Below are positions 1 to 7,578 of a stretch of DNA of 36,846 nt, piece after piece (within the stretch, counting starts at the first letter, position 1; each line of letters opens with the position of its first letter). The position numbers were made by a program, and so were the translations under genes. This DNA comes from Clostridia bacterium (GTDB lineage: Bacteria > Bacillota > Clostridia > Christensenellales > QALW01): contig JAFVVO010000018.1 in NCBI GenBank assembly GCA_017502165.1, forward strand, positions 1 through 36,846, in the 5' to 3' direction. Under the pieces are notes generated by a model. It worked only from the letters and a program-made list of their open reading frames with translations. It made no database searches and was not told the origin of the DNA.

Positions 1-136
1 AAAAAAGACAGCCGCACGGGAGCGGCTGCCGGAAAAGGTAATGCGATGCTAAACTTTCAGAGCCACTTTCAGTGGCAAGCCAGCAACAACCCCTTATAGG
101 GGTAGGAGAAAACCACTAGTTGAACTAGTGGTTTTT
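1..136. other. Cluster of four hairpins at the window edge
   Basis: Four perfect short palindromes lie within 136 bases: 9-15/22-28 (7 bp, with six A residues at 1-6, so a terminator when read on the minus strand), 62-67/71-76 (GCCACT/AGTGGC), 89-94/98-103 (ACCCCT/AGGGGT) and 109-120/124-135 (12 bp). No protein-coding frame is evident between them. The density suggests either a small structured RNA on the minus strand ending at the poly-U, or the end of an IS200/IS605-type element, whose ends are hairpins rather than inverted repeats. Which one is inference; the hairpins themselves are seen. Confidence 0.5.
109..136 (-). terminator. Terminator hairpin of the alpha-CTD-like gene
   Basis: A perfect 12-bp stem (109-120 with 124-135) with a 3-base loop, flanked by A on the left and T on the right. 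The stop codon of the minus-strand gene at 125 sits inside the stem. It could work in both directions. Confidence 0.65.
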
Positions 137-496
137 ATTTTCACTAATAAGCGTTTCGAAGAAGGAGAGCTTTTCTTGGTCGGTCATTGCTTCGTAGGCG
201 GTTTTTAAGAATTTTACTTTTATTTCGTTCTCGGTTTTTGCGTTTACTATGCGAAGGGCGGGAAGGAGATTTACCTTAATTAAGGGGAGCAGCTCGCGCA
301 TGCAGGAAACGTTTCCGCGTTTAAGGGCATTATAGCCGCGGACAGATAAATCCAAGTCCTCAATGGCAATTTTTTCTGCCTGCTCGTTTACGGAAATGGT
401 TATGGATACGTCGCCACCGAAAGCACTATAAATGGTTTTCAGAATTCCTTGCTCGTTGGCAGATTTGAGCATGTCCTGCGGGGTAGGCTTATTCAT
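125..496 (-). CDS. Stand-alone RNA polymerase alpha C-terminal-domain-like protein
   Basis: A 123-aa protein. Residues about 44-99 resemble the alpha-CTD of RNA polymerase: IEDLDLSVRGYNALKR matches the conserved helix that reads UP elements, and the later AKTENEIK block matches the second DNA-contact segment. By hand alignment to E. coli RpoA, Arg265, Asn268 and Lys298 correspond to R53, N56 and K87, all kept. The first 43 residues have no recognisable domain and no assembly (NTD) domain is present, so this is not RpoA. It might bind DNA or an activator; that is inference. A GAAGGAG site precedes the ATG. The stop is inside a terminator hairpin. Similar small alpha-CTD proteins are, as far as I know, scattered in Clostridia with no assigned function. 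Confidence 0.8.
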   Translation of the reverse strand: MNKPTPQDMLKSANEQGILKTIYSAFGGDVSITISVNEQAEKIAIEDLDLSVRGYNALKRGNVSCMRELLPLIKVNLLPALRIVNAKTENEIKVKFLKTAYEAMTDQEKLSFFETLISENKNH

Positions 497-555
497 TATA
501 AAACTCCTTCGCTAAAATTTATTAAGTCGGAACTGACGAAAGCCTTGCTAAAGGC

Positions 556-1080
556 TTAAGACTTGAAGCTTCCGTAAACAACTACGTCGTCGATGGATTT
601 TGATTCAAAATGCATATCCATCGGCTTTGCGTCAGGGGCGGGATAACCCATAACTAAAAGGGCGTGGGGCTCGATATTTTCGGGAATTGAAAAGGCTTGG
701 CGCATCTTGACCGGGTCAAAGTGCATCACCCAGCAGGTACCTACGCCTTCGTTTTGGGCGGCAAGCATCAAATAGGTTGTAACGATGGAAGCGTCAACGG
801 GGGAGGAAAGCGCGCCGTCGTATTTTCTTACCCAGCTTTCATTTTTGTTGTGACACACTAAAAATGCGGTGGGAGCGTTAAAATGGCAACGTGTGCAATC
901 GTGCAGACGAGCCATTTCCTCGTCGGAATTGAGCACTAAAATTCTTTGGGGCTGAAAATTGCATCCGGTGGGTGCTTTATGTCCGCAGGCAAGAATTTTG
1001 TCTATAACCGTCTGGGGAAGATGCTCGGGCAAAAACGAGCGGACGGAATAACGCTCTGAAATAAGCTTTTCAAAATCCAT
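556..1080 (-). CDS. Nitroreductase-family FMN oxidoreductase
   Basis: A 174-aa protein of the nitroreductase fold, usual length for the short members. The N-terminal ERYSVRSF (R10, S12, R14) and APTGCNFQPQR are the FMN phosphate and ring-binding segments, and GVGTCWVMHFDP followed by LLVMGYPAPDAKP is the typical C-terminal pair. The family uses FMN and NAD(P)H to reduce nitro groups, quinones or enones in the cytoplasm; the substrate cannot be read from sequence. AGGAGA lies 6 bases before the ATG. It lies on the same strand between the aminotransferase and the alpha-CTD-like gene, with gaps of about 50-60 bases, so the three may be co-transcribed. Confidence 0.88.
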   Translation of the reverse strand: MDFEKLISERYSVRSFLPEHLPQTVIDKILACGHKAPTGCNFQPQRILVLNSDEEMARLHDCTRCHFNAPTAFLVCHNKNESWVRKYDGALSSPVDASIVTTYLMLAAQNEGVGTCWVMHFDPVKMRQAFSIPENIEPHALLVMGYPAPDAKPMDMHFESKSIDDVVVYGSFKS

Positions 1081-1129
1081 AATAATCTCCTAAAGTAATT
1101 ACTTTTTGAAATTTAGGGGCACTTAAAAA

Positions 1130-1978
1130 TTAAAGTCTTACGCCTGTGTCGGCAAACACCTTATCCAAGAATAATTCCTGCAAACGTGTTGCAAGAGCAG
1201 AGTCTTTTCCGCCAACGTAAGCGTCGTCCACCTCAAAAACTCTGATAACGTTTTTGGTAGTGCTGCAAAGCAGAATTTCGTCAGCATTTTTCAGCTCGTC
1301 AACGGTGAAAACTCTGATTTCAACGGGTATGGAGTTTTCGTCGCAAACGCGGTGAAGAATTTTGCGGGTAATGCCGGGCAAAATTAAATTATCAAGAGGC
1401 GGCATAATAACTGTGCCGTCTTTAATAATTAAAATACTGCTATGGGCGGCCTCGGTAACTCTGTCACCGCGGTGGAAAAGCACTTCTGTTTTGCCTGCGG
1501 CAGTTGCCTTTTGTGCGGCAAAAACGTTGGGCATAAGGTTGGTGGTTTTAATGTTGCAGAACCGGAACCGCAAATCTTCAACACTTAAAAGCGAGGCCCT
1601 TTTGTTTTTATCGGGAAGAGGGCAGGGCGCAATAAACATAAATAAGTTGGGCTTTGCATTTTCGGGATATTCGTGTTTTCTCGGCGCGGCACCGCGGGAA
1701 ACCTGCAAATAAAGCATTGCGCATTTGCCGGTGTTATGAGAAATAAGACGCTGAATTTCGCCGTTTAATTCTTCGCGCGGCATAGTAAATTCAATGTCAG
1801 CTAAAGTGCAACTGTTGTAGAGTCTGTCAAGATGGTCTTCTAAGGCGAAGCACAAATTATCTAAAACCAAAACGGCGTCATAAATAGCGTCACCGTAAAA
1901 AATAGAACGGTCCGCAAAGGGAACGGTCATTTTTTCGTAATCACCTATAGCACCGTTAAAATAGGCTATTCTTTCCAT
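1130..1978 (-). CDS. dat: D-amino acid aminotransferase (class IV PLP)
   Basis: A 282-aa class IV aminotransferase, the same length as Bacillus D-alanine transaminase. Residues expected for the D-specific enzyme are visible: Y33 in YGDAIYD, R100 and H102 in YLQVSRGAAPRKHEYP (the carboxylate trap), the PLP lysine K144 in NIKTTNLMPN, and E176 in RVTEAAHSS. It probably makes D-alanine or D-glutamate for peptidoglycan from 2-oxo acids. I chose the ATG at 1978 because GAGGTG lies upstream at proper distance; an in-frame start at 2014 would add 12 unlikely residues. A branched-chain or aminodeoxychorismate lyase role is less likely given the R/H pair. A TTGACC-17-TATCAT promoter precedes it. Confidence 0.85.
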   Translation of the reverse strand: MERIAYFNGAIGDYEKMTVPFADRSIFYGDAIYDAVLVLDNLCFALEDHLDRLYNSCTLADIEFTMPREELNGEIQRLISHNTGKCAMLYLQVSRGAAPRKHEYPENAKPNLFMFIAPCPLPDKNKRASLLSVEDLRFRFCNIKTTNLMPNVFAAQKATAAGKTEVLFHRGDRVTEAAHSSILIIKDGTVIMPPLDNLILPGITRKILHRVCDENSIPVEIRVFTVDELKNADEILLCSTTKNVIRVFEVDDAYVGGKDSALATRLQELFLDKVFADTGVRL

Positions 1979-2004
1979 AATAACACCTCGAATTTCTTTT
2001 TTAT

Positions 2005-2033
2005 ATGATACCACTTATGCCTTTTGCGGTCAA
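2005..2033 (-). promoter_or_regulatory. SigA-type promoter for the aminotransferase
   Basis: On the minus strand, TTGACC (2028-2033), a 17-base spacer, then TATCAT (2005-2010), 27 bases upstream of the chosen start codon. Confidence 0.6.
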
Positions 2034-2043
2034 CAAAAACAAG

Positions 2044-2919
2044 CTAAATAGTTTGCACGGAGTTTTTATATTCACTTGGAGTCATATTGGTTTTTCTTTT
2101 GAACACGGTTGAAAAATAGTGGGGATTATCAAAGGAAAGCATATCGGAAATTTCCGTAAAGGTATAGCGCTCCTGACGGATAAGCTTCTTCGCTTCCTGA
2201 ATTTTAAGCATAGTGATATATTCGGAAATAGTGTGCCCCGAATGTAGCTTAAAAATTTTAGAAAGATAAGTTCTGGAATAATTAAGCGTAGCACAAATTT
2301 CTTCAACTGTAATTCGAGAATACACCTTTTCTTCAATAATGTGCATCATTTGAAGCGTTAGGTGGTTTTCCATGCTTTCTTTAGATGGAAAAATAGTTTC
2401 CTGCCGTTTTTCCTGCTGAGCACGTATAAGCATAATCAAAAGCTGCTCAAGATGGGTACGAATCATTTGCTGTCCGCCTATACGGGCGTTTTCTCGCAAC
2501 TTTAATTCCATATCCTTAAAGTTCATTTTATCGAAGGTCTGGTTATACTCGTCAATAATGGCGGCAATGTATCGTTTGAGCTTGGGCGGCAGATGAAGTG
2601 TTTTATCCTTAAAGAGCTTCATTGCCTCAGAGGAGCAAACGAAAGAAAGCACAAAAACGTTAGCAGGAGCATTTTTGTTTGCTTTAAGTGTGTGAAACTC
2701 GTTGGGCTTATGGAAAATAATTTCGCCCTGCCCTAAAAAATAAGTATTTTTGTTGGCGTTGATTTCAACCTCGCCTGCGTCAACGTAAACCAACTCCCAG
2801 AAATTATGACTTTCGCCCTCAAAGAAAAAGGTCTTGTCAAGCTCGTAATAGTGAATGGTAACAATCTTGTTAATGCTTATTAAATTTGCAATTCTATGCT
2901 TTATATATTCTGATTTCAC
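2044..2919 (-). CDS. AraC-family transcriptional regulator with cupin sensor
   Basis: A 291-aa regulator. The N-terminal half is an AraC-type cupin (YFLGQGEIIFHKPNEFHTL is the typical fold signature) that likely binds a sugar. The C-terminal ~100 residues hold the two helix-turn-helix motifs: ITVEEICATLNYSRTYLSKIFK, and FTEISDMLSFDNPHYFSTVFK followed by TNMTPSEYK. The start is a GTG at 2917-2919, preceded by AGAGG; no upstream ATG fits. It is divergent from the epimerase/oxidoreductase operon across a 108-base gap, so it most likely controls that operon, and possibly itself. The ligand is unknown. Confidence 0.92.
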   Translation of the reverse strand: MKSEYIKHRIANLISINKIVTIHYYELDKTFFFEGESHNFWELVYVDAGEVEINANKNTYFLGQGEIIFHKPNEFHTLKANKNAPANVFVLSFVCSSEAMKLFKDKTLHLPPKLKRYIAAIIDEYNQTFDKMNFKDMELKLRENARIGGQQMIRTHLEQLLIMLIRAQQEKRQETIFPSKESMENHLTLQMMHIIEEKVYSRITVEEICATLNYSRTYLSKIFKLHSGHTISEYITMLKIQEAKKLIRQERYTFTEISDMLSFDNPHYFSTVFKRKTNMTPSEYKNSVQTI

Positions 2920-3027
2920 TTTTTTGCCTCTGTTTACAAAATTATACTTTTAGAATAAAAAAATATATGGAACTTTCTTTCAAATTATTCTATCATAAAG
3001 TAAAGATATTTTCAAGGAGGAATTTAT
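2920..3027. promoter_or_regulatory. Divergent control region between AraC gene and sugar operon
   Basis: AT-rich 108 bases. On the minus strand a consensus TATAAT (2941-2946) lies 22 bases before the GTG of the regulator, without a good -35. On the plus strand TATCAT (2991-2996) is a possible -10 for the operon, with a poor -35, as expected for an AraC-activated promoter. AAGGAGG precedes the operon ATG. Confidence 0.4.
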
Positions 3028-3867
3028 ATGAAAAAAGGTATAAGTATTTGGTCTTTTACTGAACCTGACCTTAAAAAATGTTTTGAAACTGCAAAGGATG
3101 CGGGCTTCGACGGTGTAGAAGTTGCACTTGATTTTCAGGGCCCCGTTTCAATGGAATCAACAAAGGAAGATATTCTTGCAGTTAAGAAAATGGCTGAAGA
3201 AGTAGGTGTTGAGCTTTATAGCGTTGCCTGCGGTCTTTATTGGGATTTTAATTACACTTCAGATATTGAAGCAAACAGAGAAAAAGCAAAGGAAATTACA
3301 AAAAAACAGCTTCAGGTTGCATCGTGGCTTGGCTGTGATTCAATTTTAGTTGTGCCCGGCGCGGTTGACGTTGTATTTAACCCCGCCAGCGAAGTTATTC
3401 CTTATGACGTTGCTTATGACAGAGCGCTTAGTGCATTAAAGGAGCTTGCTCCCTTTGCAGAAGAATTAAAGGTTAATATCGGTGTTGAAAACGTATGGAA
3501 CAAGTTCTTACTTTCACCGATTGAAATGCGTAATTTTATTGATGAAATTGGCTCTGATTTTGTTGGCTCATATTTCGATGTTGGAAACGTTGCTTATATC
3601 GGTTACCCTGAACAGTGGGTTAAGATTCTCGGCAAGAGAATTAAGAAGGTTCACTTTAAGGATTACAGACGTGCGGTGGGCAGCCTTGACGGTTTCGTTG
3701 ACCTTTTAGCAGGTGACGTTGACTATAAGGCAGTTATGGAAGCTTTTGCTTCAATCGGCTATGAAGATTGGGCAACGGCTGAAATGATACCGCCTTACAA
3801 GCAGTATTCCGAAACAATTATTTATAACACGTCCAATGCTATGGACAAGATTTTAGGGAGGAAATAA
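3028..3867 (+). CDS. Sugar phosphate isomerase/epimerase (TIM barrel, AP-endonuclease 2 fold)
   Basis: A 279-aa xylose-isomerase-like TIM barrel. The four metal ligands of the ribulose-phosphate 3-epimerase / tagatose epimerase group are visible: E154 (GVENVW), D184 (FDVGN), H209 (KVHFKD) and E252 (TAEMI). It should epimerise or isomerise a sugar, sugar phosphate or keto-inositol, or do a retro-aldol/elimination on a keto-sugar; the exact substrate is not readable. First gene of the operon, with a consensus AAGGAGG site. The next gene starts one base after its stop. Family confidence is high, substrate confidence low. Confidence 0.88.
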   Translation: MKKGISIWSFTEPDLKKCFETAKDAGFDGVEVALDFQGPVSMESTKEDILAVKKMAEEVGVELYSVACGLYWDFNYTSDIEANREKAKEITKKQLQVASWLGCDSILVVPGAVDVVFNPASEVIPYDVAYDRALSALKELAPFAEELKVNIGVENVWNKFLLSPIEMRNFIDEIGSDFVGSYFDVGNVAYIGYPEQWVKILGKRIKKVHFKDYRRAVGSLDGFVDLLAGDVDYKAVMEAFASIGYEDWATAEMIPPYKQYSETIIYNTSNAMDKILGRK

Positions 3868-3868
3868 T

Positions 3869-4870
3869 ATGTTGAAAGTTGGTTTAATCGGTTGCGGTTT
3901 TATGGGTGGAATGCACTCGGCATGCTACAAGGCTATTGACGGTGTTGAAGTTGTTGCAGTTGCTGACGTTCGTTTAGAAAAGGCTCAGGAAATTGCACGC
4001 GTACACAATGCAGAAATTTATGCAACGGGTATGGAGCTTATTGAAAACGCTAACGTAGATATTATTGATATTTGCTTGCCTACTTATCTTCACACCGAGC
4101 ACGCAGTTGCCGCTATGAAGAAGGTTAAAAACGTATTTATTGAAAAGCCCGTTTGCTTAAACGAAGCAGAAGGCGAGCTTTTGCTTAAAACTCAAAAGGA
4201 AACGGGAGCAAACGTGCAAATCGGTCAGGTTATTCGTTTCTGGGATGAGTACGTTTGGCTTAAGGAAGTCTTTGATAAAAAGGAATACGGTGAAGTTTTA
4301 TCAGCAGCATTCTGCCGTTTAAGTTCAAGACCCACTTGGGCTTGGGATAACTGGCTCCATACTGCCGATAAGAGCGGCTCAATGGCTCTTGACCTTCACG
4401 TGCACGACGTTGACTTTATGCGCTATATGCTTGGTGAACCCGACGGTCTTACTTCAACAGCGGTTCGCAATGCTGACGGTGTAATCGAGCAGATTTTCAC
4501 CACTTATACCTACGGCGGAAAAGCTGTTTCTGTTGAAGGCTGCTGGGACTATCCTGCAGATTTCCCCTTTACAGCAGGCTTCCGCGTTAAATTTGAGAAA
4601 GCAACCGTTGTGCTTGATGCAGGCGGCCTTGCAGTTTATTTTGTTGATGGCGGTAGCTTCAAGCCTGAAATTAAGCCTGCCTTTGAAGCAGACAACGATA
4701 TTGGCGGAAACCTTTCAAGCCTTGGCGGATATTATAACGAGCTTAAATATTTCGTTGATAACATTGCAGAAGGAAAGGCTCTTGAGGTTGCACCTCTTTG
4801 CGAAGGCGTTAAGTCAGTAAATCTTATATTAAAGGAAATTGCTTTTGTAGGCGGAGCACAGAAAAAATGA
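3869..4870 (+). CDS. Gfo/Idh/MocA-family NAD(P)-dependent oxidoreductase (first copy)
   Basis: A 333-aa dehydrogenase. The N-terminal Rossmann motif is GLIGCGFMGGMH (residues 5-16), the family EKP motif is at 92-94, and the catalytic-site segment DLHVHDVDFMRY begins at about residue 175. Family members oxidise a ring or side-chain hydroxyl of sugars, inositols or glycosides to a ketone using NAD(P). Its stop overlaps the start of the next gene in an ATGA junction, implying translational coupling. No signal peptide, so cytoplasmic. It is only distantly similar to the adjacent second copy, so the two probably act on different substrates or steps. Confidence 0.9.
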   Translation: MLKVGLIGCGFMGGMHSACYKAIDGVEVVAVADVRLEKAQEIARVHNAEIYATGMELIENANVDIIDICLPTYLHTEHAVAAMKKVKNVFIEKPVCLNEAEGELLLKTQKETGANVQIGQVIRFWDEYVWLKEVFDKKEYGEVLSAAFCRLSSRPTWAWDNWLHTADKSGSMALDLHVHDVDFMRYMLGEPDGLTSTAVRNADGVIEQIFTTYTYGGKAVSVEGCWDYPADFPFTAGFRVKFEKATVVLDAGGLAVYFVDGGSFKPEIKPAFEADNDIGGNLSSLGGYYNELKYFVDNIAEGKALEVAPLCEGVKSVNLILKEIAFVGGAQKK

Positions 4871-5871
4871 AAATTCACAATATAGCGCTCATCGGCTGTG
4901 GACAAATGGGCGCGGCGCATCTGGACGATATTTATTTTAAGGAAAACGTGTGCATCACTTACGTTTGCGACCTTGACGTTCAGCGTGCTGAGTTGTTCAA
5001 AAGAAAATACAACGCTAAAAGCATTATTACGGATTATAAAGAATGTATCGCAAAGGATGACGTTGACATTGTTATTTGCGCTACCTATCCTTCAACACAT
5101 CTTGATATTTTGAAAGAATGTATTAAGCATAACAAGAATTTACTTTGCGAAAAGCCTATAACGTCCGACCTTGAGTCAGGAAAAGAGTTTGTGCGTCTTG
5201 TTAAGGAAAACCCGCAAATAAAGGTTTTAATCGGTCACATTCTGCGTCATAATACCACTTATAATATGGTGCGTGATATGATATTTGATGGAGCAATCGG
5301 CTCGCCGATTATTATGCGTATGGCTCAAAATCATCACACAATGAATTGGCAGAAGTATCTTGGCCTTATTAAAGAAACCTCGCCGCTTGTTGATTGCGGA
5401 GTTCATTATATCGACGTTATGCGTTGGTTTACGGGCGCGGAAATCGTTTCCGTTTCAGGAGTAGGTCTTCGAACTGACGAAGAAGTGCCAAAGGATAAGT
5501 GTAATTATGCGTTGATGACCGCAAAGCTTTCCGACGGTTCCGTAGGATATTATGAGGTAGGCTGGGCAAATACTATGTCTTCAGATAACCTTAAGGAGTT
5601 TATCGGTCCCAAGGGAAGAATAAAGCTTGTTTACCGCAAAGACAGACAAACCCATCAGGAAGAGGGAGATTTGATTGAGTATTACAAATATCCCGAAAAA
5701 ACCTATCAGCTTATAAACGTGGACAGTAAACGTAAGCCTACGGGCAAACAGCTTGACTGCCTTATTGATATGATTGAAAACGGCGCTGACGCAAATCCCA
5801 CTATTGATGAGGTTTGGCGCAGTTTCGAAATCGCCCAAGAGGCAGATGCTATCATTCGAGGTGCTGTATGA
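4867..5871 (+). CDS. Gfo/Idh/MocA-family oxidoreductase (second copy)
   Basis: A 334-aa dehydrogenase with an N-terminal ALIGCGQMGAAH Rossmann motif (residues 7-18), CEKP at 94-97, and the active-site segment SPLVDCGVHYIDVMRWF, where Cys-Gly-Val-His replaces the DLHVH of the first copy. It overlaps both neighbours by ATGA junctions. It likely uses NAD(P) on a sugar derivative; the different active-site segment argues for a different substrate from its upstream partner, for example catalysing the reverse reduction of the final product. That division of labour is inference. Confidence 0.9.
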   Translation: MKIHNIALIGCGQMGAAHLDDIYFKENVCITYVCDLDVQRAELFKRKYNAKSIITDYKECIAKDDVDIVICATYPSTHLDILKECIKHNKNLLCEKPITSDLESGKEFVRLVKENPQIKVLIGHILRHNTTYNMVRDMIFDGAIGSPIIMRMAQNHHTMNWQKYLGLIKETSPLVDCGVHYIDVMRWFTGAEIVSVSGVGLRTDEEVPKDKCNYALMTAKLSDGSVGYYEVGWANTMSSDNLKEFIGPKGRIKLVYRKDRQTHQEEGDLIEYYKYPEKTYQLINVDSKRKPTGKQLDCLIDMIENGADANPTIDEVWRSFEIAQEADAIIRGAV

Positions 5872-6644
5872 AAACCGGTATAATTGTTGAAAGCTTCAAA
5901 ACAGATTATGAATCTGCCATAAAGCTTGCTAAGGAAATGGGCTTCGAGGGCATTCAGTTTTACGGCAATTTTTATTCGCCTGATAAAACTGCTTTACCTG
6001 TTTCGGCAGTTTGTGCTGAAATTGAAGGCGATAGCTTCGAAACCTATAACGTTCAGCGTATTGCCAAAACCAAGGAAATTATGCTTTTAGCCAAAAAACT
6101 TGGCACAAATATCGTTACTACCCATATAGGCGTAGTAGATATGCAAAATCAGGATATGCGCGCTTGTTTAGAAGAAATTGGCGCTTTCGGCGAGGAAATC
6201 GGCGTCAGCCTTGCCATTGAAACGGGACCCGAAAAGGCAACGCAGTTAAAGGAATTTATCGAATCGCTTAAAACGAAAAATATCGGCGTTAACCTTGACG
6301 GAGCAAATCTTGTTATGGTAACCGATGACGATCCCGTTGAAGCGGTTTACACTCTTCGAGAGTATATTCTCCACGTGCATATTAAAGACGGAGTAATGCT
6401 TAAAAAGACTGAGCCCAAGATTATTTACGATTTCTTTGCTTCAGGGGGAATAGGTGACCTTAGGCTTGACGAATATTTTAAGGAAACGCCCTTAGGCGAA
6501 GGCAACGTTGACTTAAAGGGAATGATAAATGCTCTTAAGGATATCGGCTATGACGGATATTTAACCATTGAGCGCGAAACAAGCGACACGCCTATGGTTG
6601 ATATAACAAGGGCGAAAGATTATCTGGATGAATTGATGAAATAA
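5868..6644 (+). CDS. Sugar phosphate isomerase/epimerase (second TIM barrel)
   Basis: A 258-aa TIM barrel. Putative metal ligands are E118 (AIETG), D144 (NLDGAN), H171 (HVHIKD) and E235 (TIERE), the same order as in the first epimerase of the operon. The start at 5868 overlaps the upstream stop as ATGA; a longer frame from 5814 would read through the upstream gene. It closes the operon and is followed by a terminator. Its last 24 codons have a diverged second copy at 7261-7329 (see fossil). Substrate unknown; the shape of the operon suggests that it acts on a keto-sugar made by one of the oxidoreductases. Confidence 0.87.
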   Translation: MKTGIIVESFKTDYESAIKLAKEMGFEGIQFYGNFYSPDKTALPVSAVCAEIEGDSFETYNVQRIAKTKEIMLLAKKLGTNIVTTHIGVVDMQNQDMRACLEEIGAFGEEIGVSLAIETGPEKATQLKEFIESLKTKNIGVNLDGANLVMVTDDDPVEAVYTLREYILHVHIKDGVMLKKTEPKIIYDFFASGGIGDLRLDEYFKETPLGEGNVDLKGMINALKDIGYDGYLTIERETSDTPMVDITRAKDYLDELMK

Positions 6645-6654
6645 ATATTCAAAA

Positions 6655-6689
6655 CGGAGCGCCTGCAAAAGCAAGACGCTCCGCTTTTA
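6655..6689 (+). terminator. Terminator of the epimerase/oxidoreductase operon
   Basis: Stem CGGAGCG/CGCTCCG (6655-6661 with 6677-6683) followed by CTTTT, 11 bases after the last stop codon. Confidence 0.8.
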
Positions 6690-6697
6690 TAAAAAAC

Positions 6698-6726
6698 TTG
6701 CATTTTGATTATCACAGTAGTATAAT
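6698..6726 (+). promoter_or_regulatory. Strong SigA promoter for the membrane protein
   Basis: TTGCAT (6698-6703), 17 bases, TATAAT (6721-6726), 30 bases upstream of the ATG at 6756. Confidence 0.75.
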
Positions 6727-6755
6727 GGTAGTAACAAAATAAAAGGAGAAAAAAT

Positions 6756-7289
6756 ATGGAACTTAAGAAGAAAGACAAAAATTCGCGTGAAGTATTACAA
6801 CAGCAGTTTAATAATGCAAGAAGCAACCTGTTATTGATGCTTGCATTTACCGTGCTTAACATTGTGCTCCTCGTTTTAGATACAGGAACAATGTTCCTTT
6901 TCTCTGCAACCGTACCTTATTATGCAGTATTGTTTGCTATGATAGAGCCTGCGATAATGTATCATTGTATTGCAATAGCCGCAATAAGCATTATTGCATA
7001 TGTACTTTGCTGGATTTTCAGTAAAAAGCAATTTGGCTGGATGATAGCCGCACTGGTTTTGTTTGTGATAGATACCATTGCTATGCTTGACGTTTATATT
7101 ACCGCAGAAGACGCATCGGGAATTCTTGACTTGGTTATTCACGCTTGGGTGCTTTGGTACCTCGTAATAGGTGTAATAAGCGGAAGAAAGCTTAAAAAGC
7201 TTCCCCAAGAGGTTATTGACGGTGAAGCACAGATAGTTGAAGATCAGGCAAATACGCAAACGGAAAACAAGCCAAACTCCGATAGTTGA
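6756..7289 (+). CDS. Small four-helix membrane protein, unknown function
   Basis: A 177-aa protein I do not recognise. A charged N-terminus (ELKKKDKNSRE) is followed by about four hydrophobic helices (roughly 24-46, 56-76, 80-103, 108-128 with a fifth weak one to 157), then a polar tail rich in E, Q, N and T. It has its own promoter and AAAGGAG site. The tail is odd: its last nine or so codons overlap, in another frame, a decayed copy of the end of the upstream epimerase gene. The C-terminus was therefore probably gained by reading into foreign DNA. It likely sits in the cytoplasmic membrane. Confidence 0.75.
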   Translation: MELKKKDKNSREVLQQQFNNARSNLLLMLAFTVLNIVLLVLDTGTMFLFSATVPYYAVLFAMIEPAIMYHCIAIAAISIIAYVLCWIFSKKQFGWMIAALVLFVIDTIAMLDVYITAEDASGILDLVIHAWVLWYLVIGVISGRKLKKLPQEVIDGEAQIVEDQANTQTENKPNSDS

Positions 7290-7329
7290 TATTACAAGAG
7301 CAAAAGAGTATCTTGATAAGTTGATATAA
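7261..7329 (+). pseudogene. Fossil of the 3' end of a sugar isomerase/epimerase gene
   Basis: In this frame the DNA reads RKTSQTPIVDITRAKEYLD then KLI and stop. The intact epimerase at 5868-6644 ends RETSDTPMVDITRAKDYLD then ELMK and stop. By hand count 16 of 22 residues and about 54 of 69 bases agree. There is no start codon or upstream coding part, so this is a truncated remnant. The 3' end of the membrane-protein gene overprints it in a different frame. Its stop abuts the next terminator, which may be the original terminator of the lost gene. Confidence 0.85.
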
Positions 7330-7368
7330 ACAAACAGCGACAGAAATTCTGTCGCTGTTTGTTTTTTT
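7329..7368. terminator. Long perfect terminator hairpin
   Basis: A 15-bp perfect stem (7329-7343 with 7349-7363) with a 5-base loop, followed by a T run on the plus strand. It ends plus-strand transcription. The stop codon of the convergent 53-aa gene lies in the T run, so it may also act for that strand. Confidence 0.9.
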
Positions 7369-7528
7369 ATCCACGAACGATTTTACTAACTACGTAATCT
7401 GGATATTTTGCCATAAATCGCATCAATGCAATTGATTCACTAGTAGCATGAACCATAGTGGTACCGCGGTTATGATAAACAGTCCACATTACAGCATTGC
7501 CTTCGTATGATGTAAATCCGTTATACAT
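7367..7528 (-). CDS. 53-aa small protein, last gene of the XRE-controlled cassette
   Basis: A short frame, MYNGFTSYEGNAVMWTVYHN followed by a basic C-terminus ending KIVRG. GGAGG lies 7 bases before the ATG, which is a strong ribosome site and the main reason to accept it. It is rich in aromatic residues (W15, several Tyr and Phe) and has no signal peptide or transmembrane helix. I do not recognise a family. It is the promoter-distal member of the four-gene minus-strand cassette and ends at the T run of the long terminator. Its start region follows a fossil of a CBM9-like gene. Confidence 0.65.
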   Translation of the reverse strand: MYNGFTSYEGNAVMWTVYHNRGTTMVHATSESIALMRFMAKYPDYVVSKIVRG

Positions 7529-7578
7529 ATATATTCCTCCTTTATTTTAAGCAACTAAATTGCTATATTAACTAAGTT

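Noticed and set aside
540-557. Hairpin AAGCCTT/AAGGCTT as a terminator of the nitroreductase gene
   Set aside because: The stem is perfect, but no U run follows on the minus strand, so termination is doubtful.
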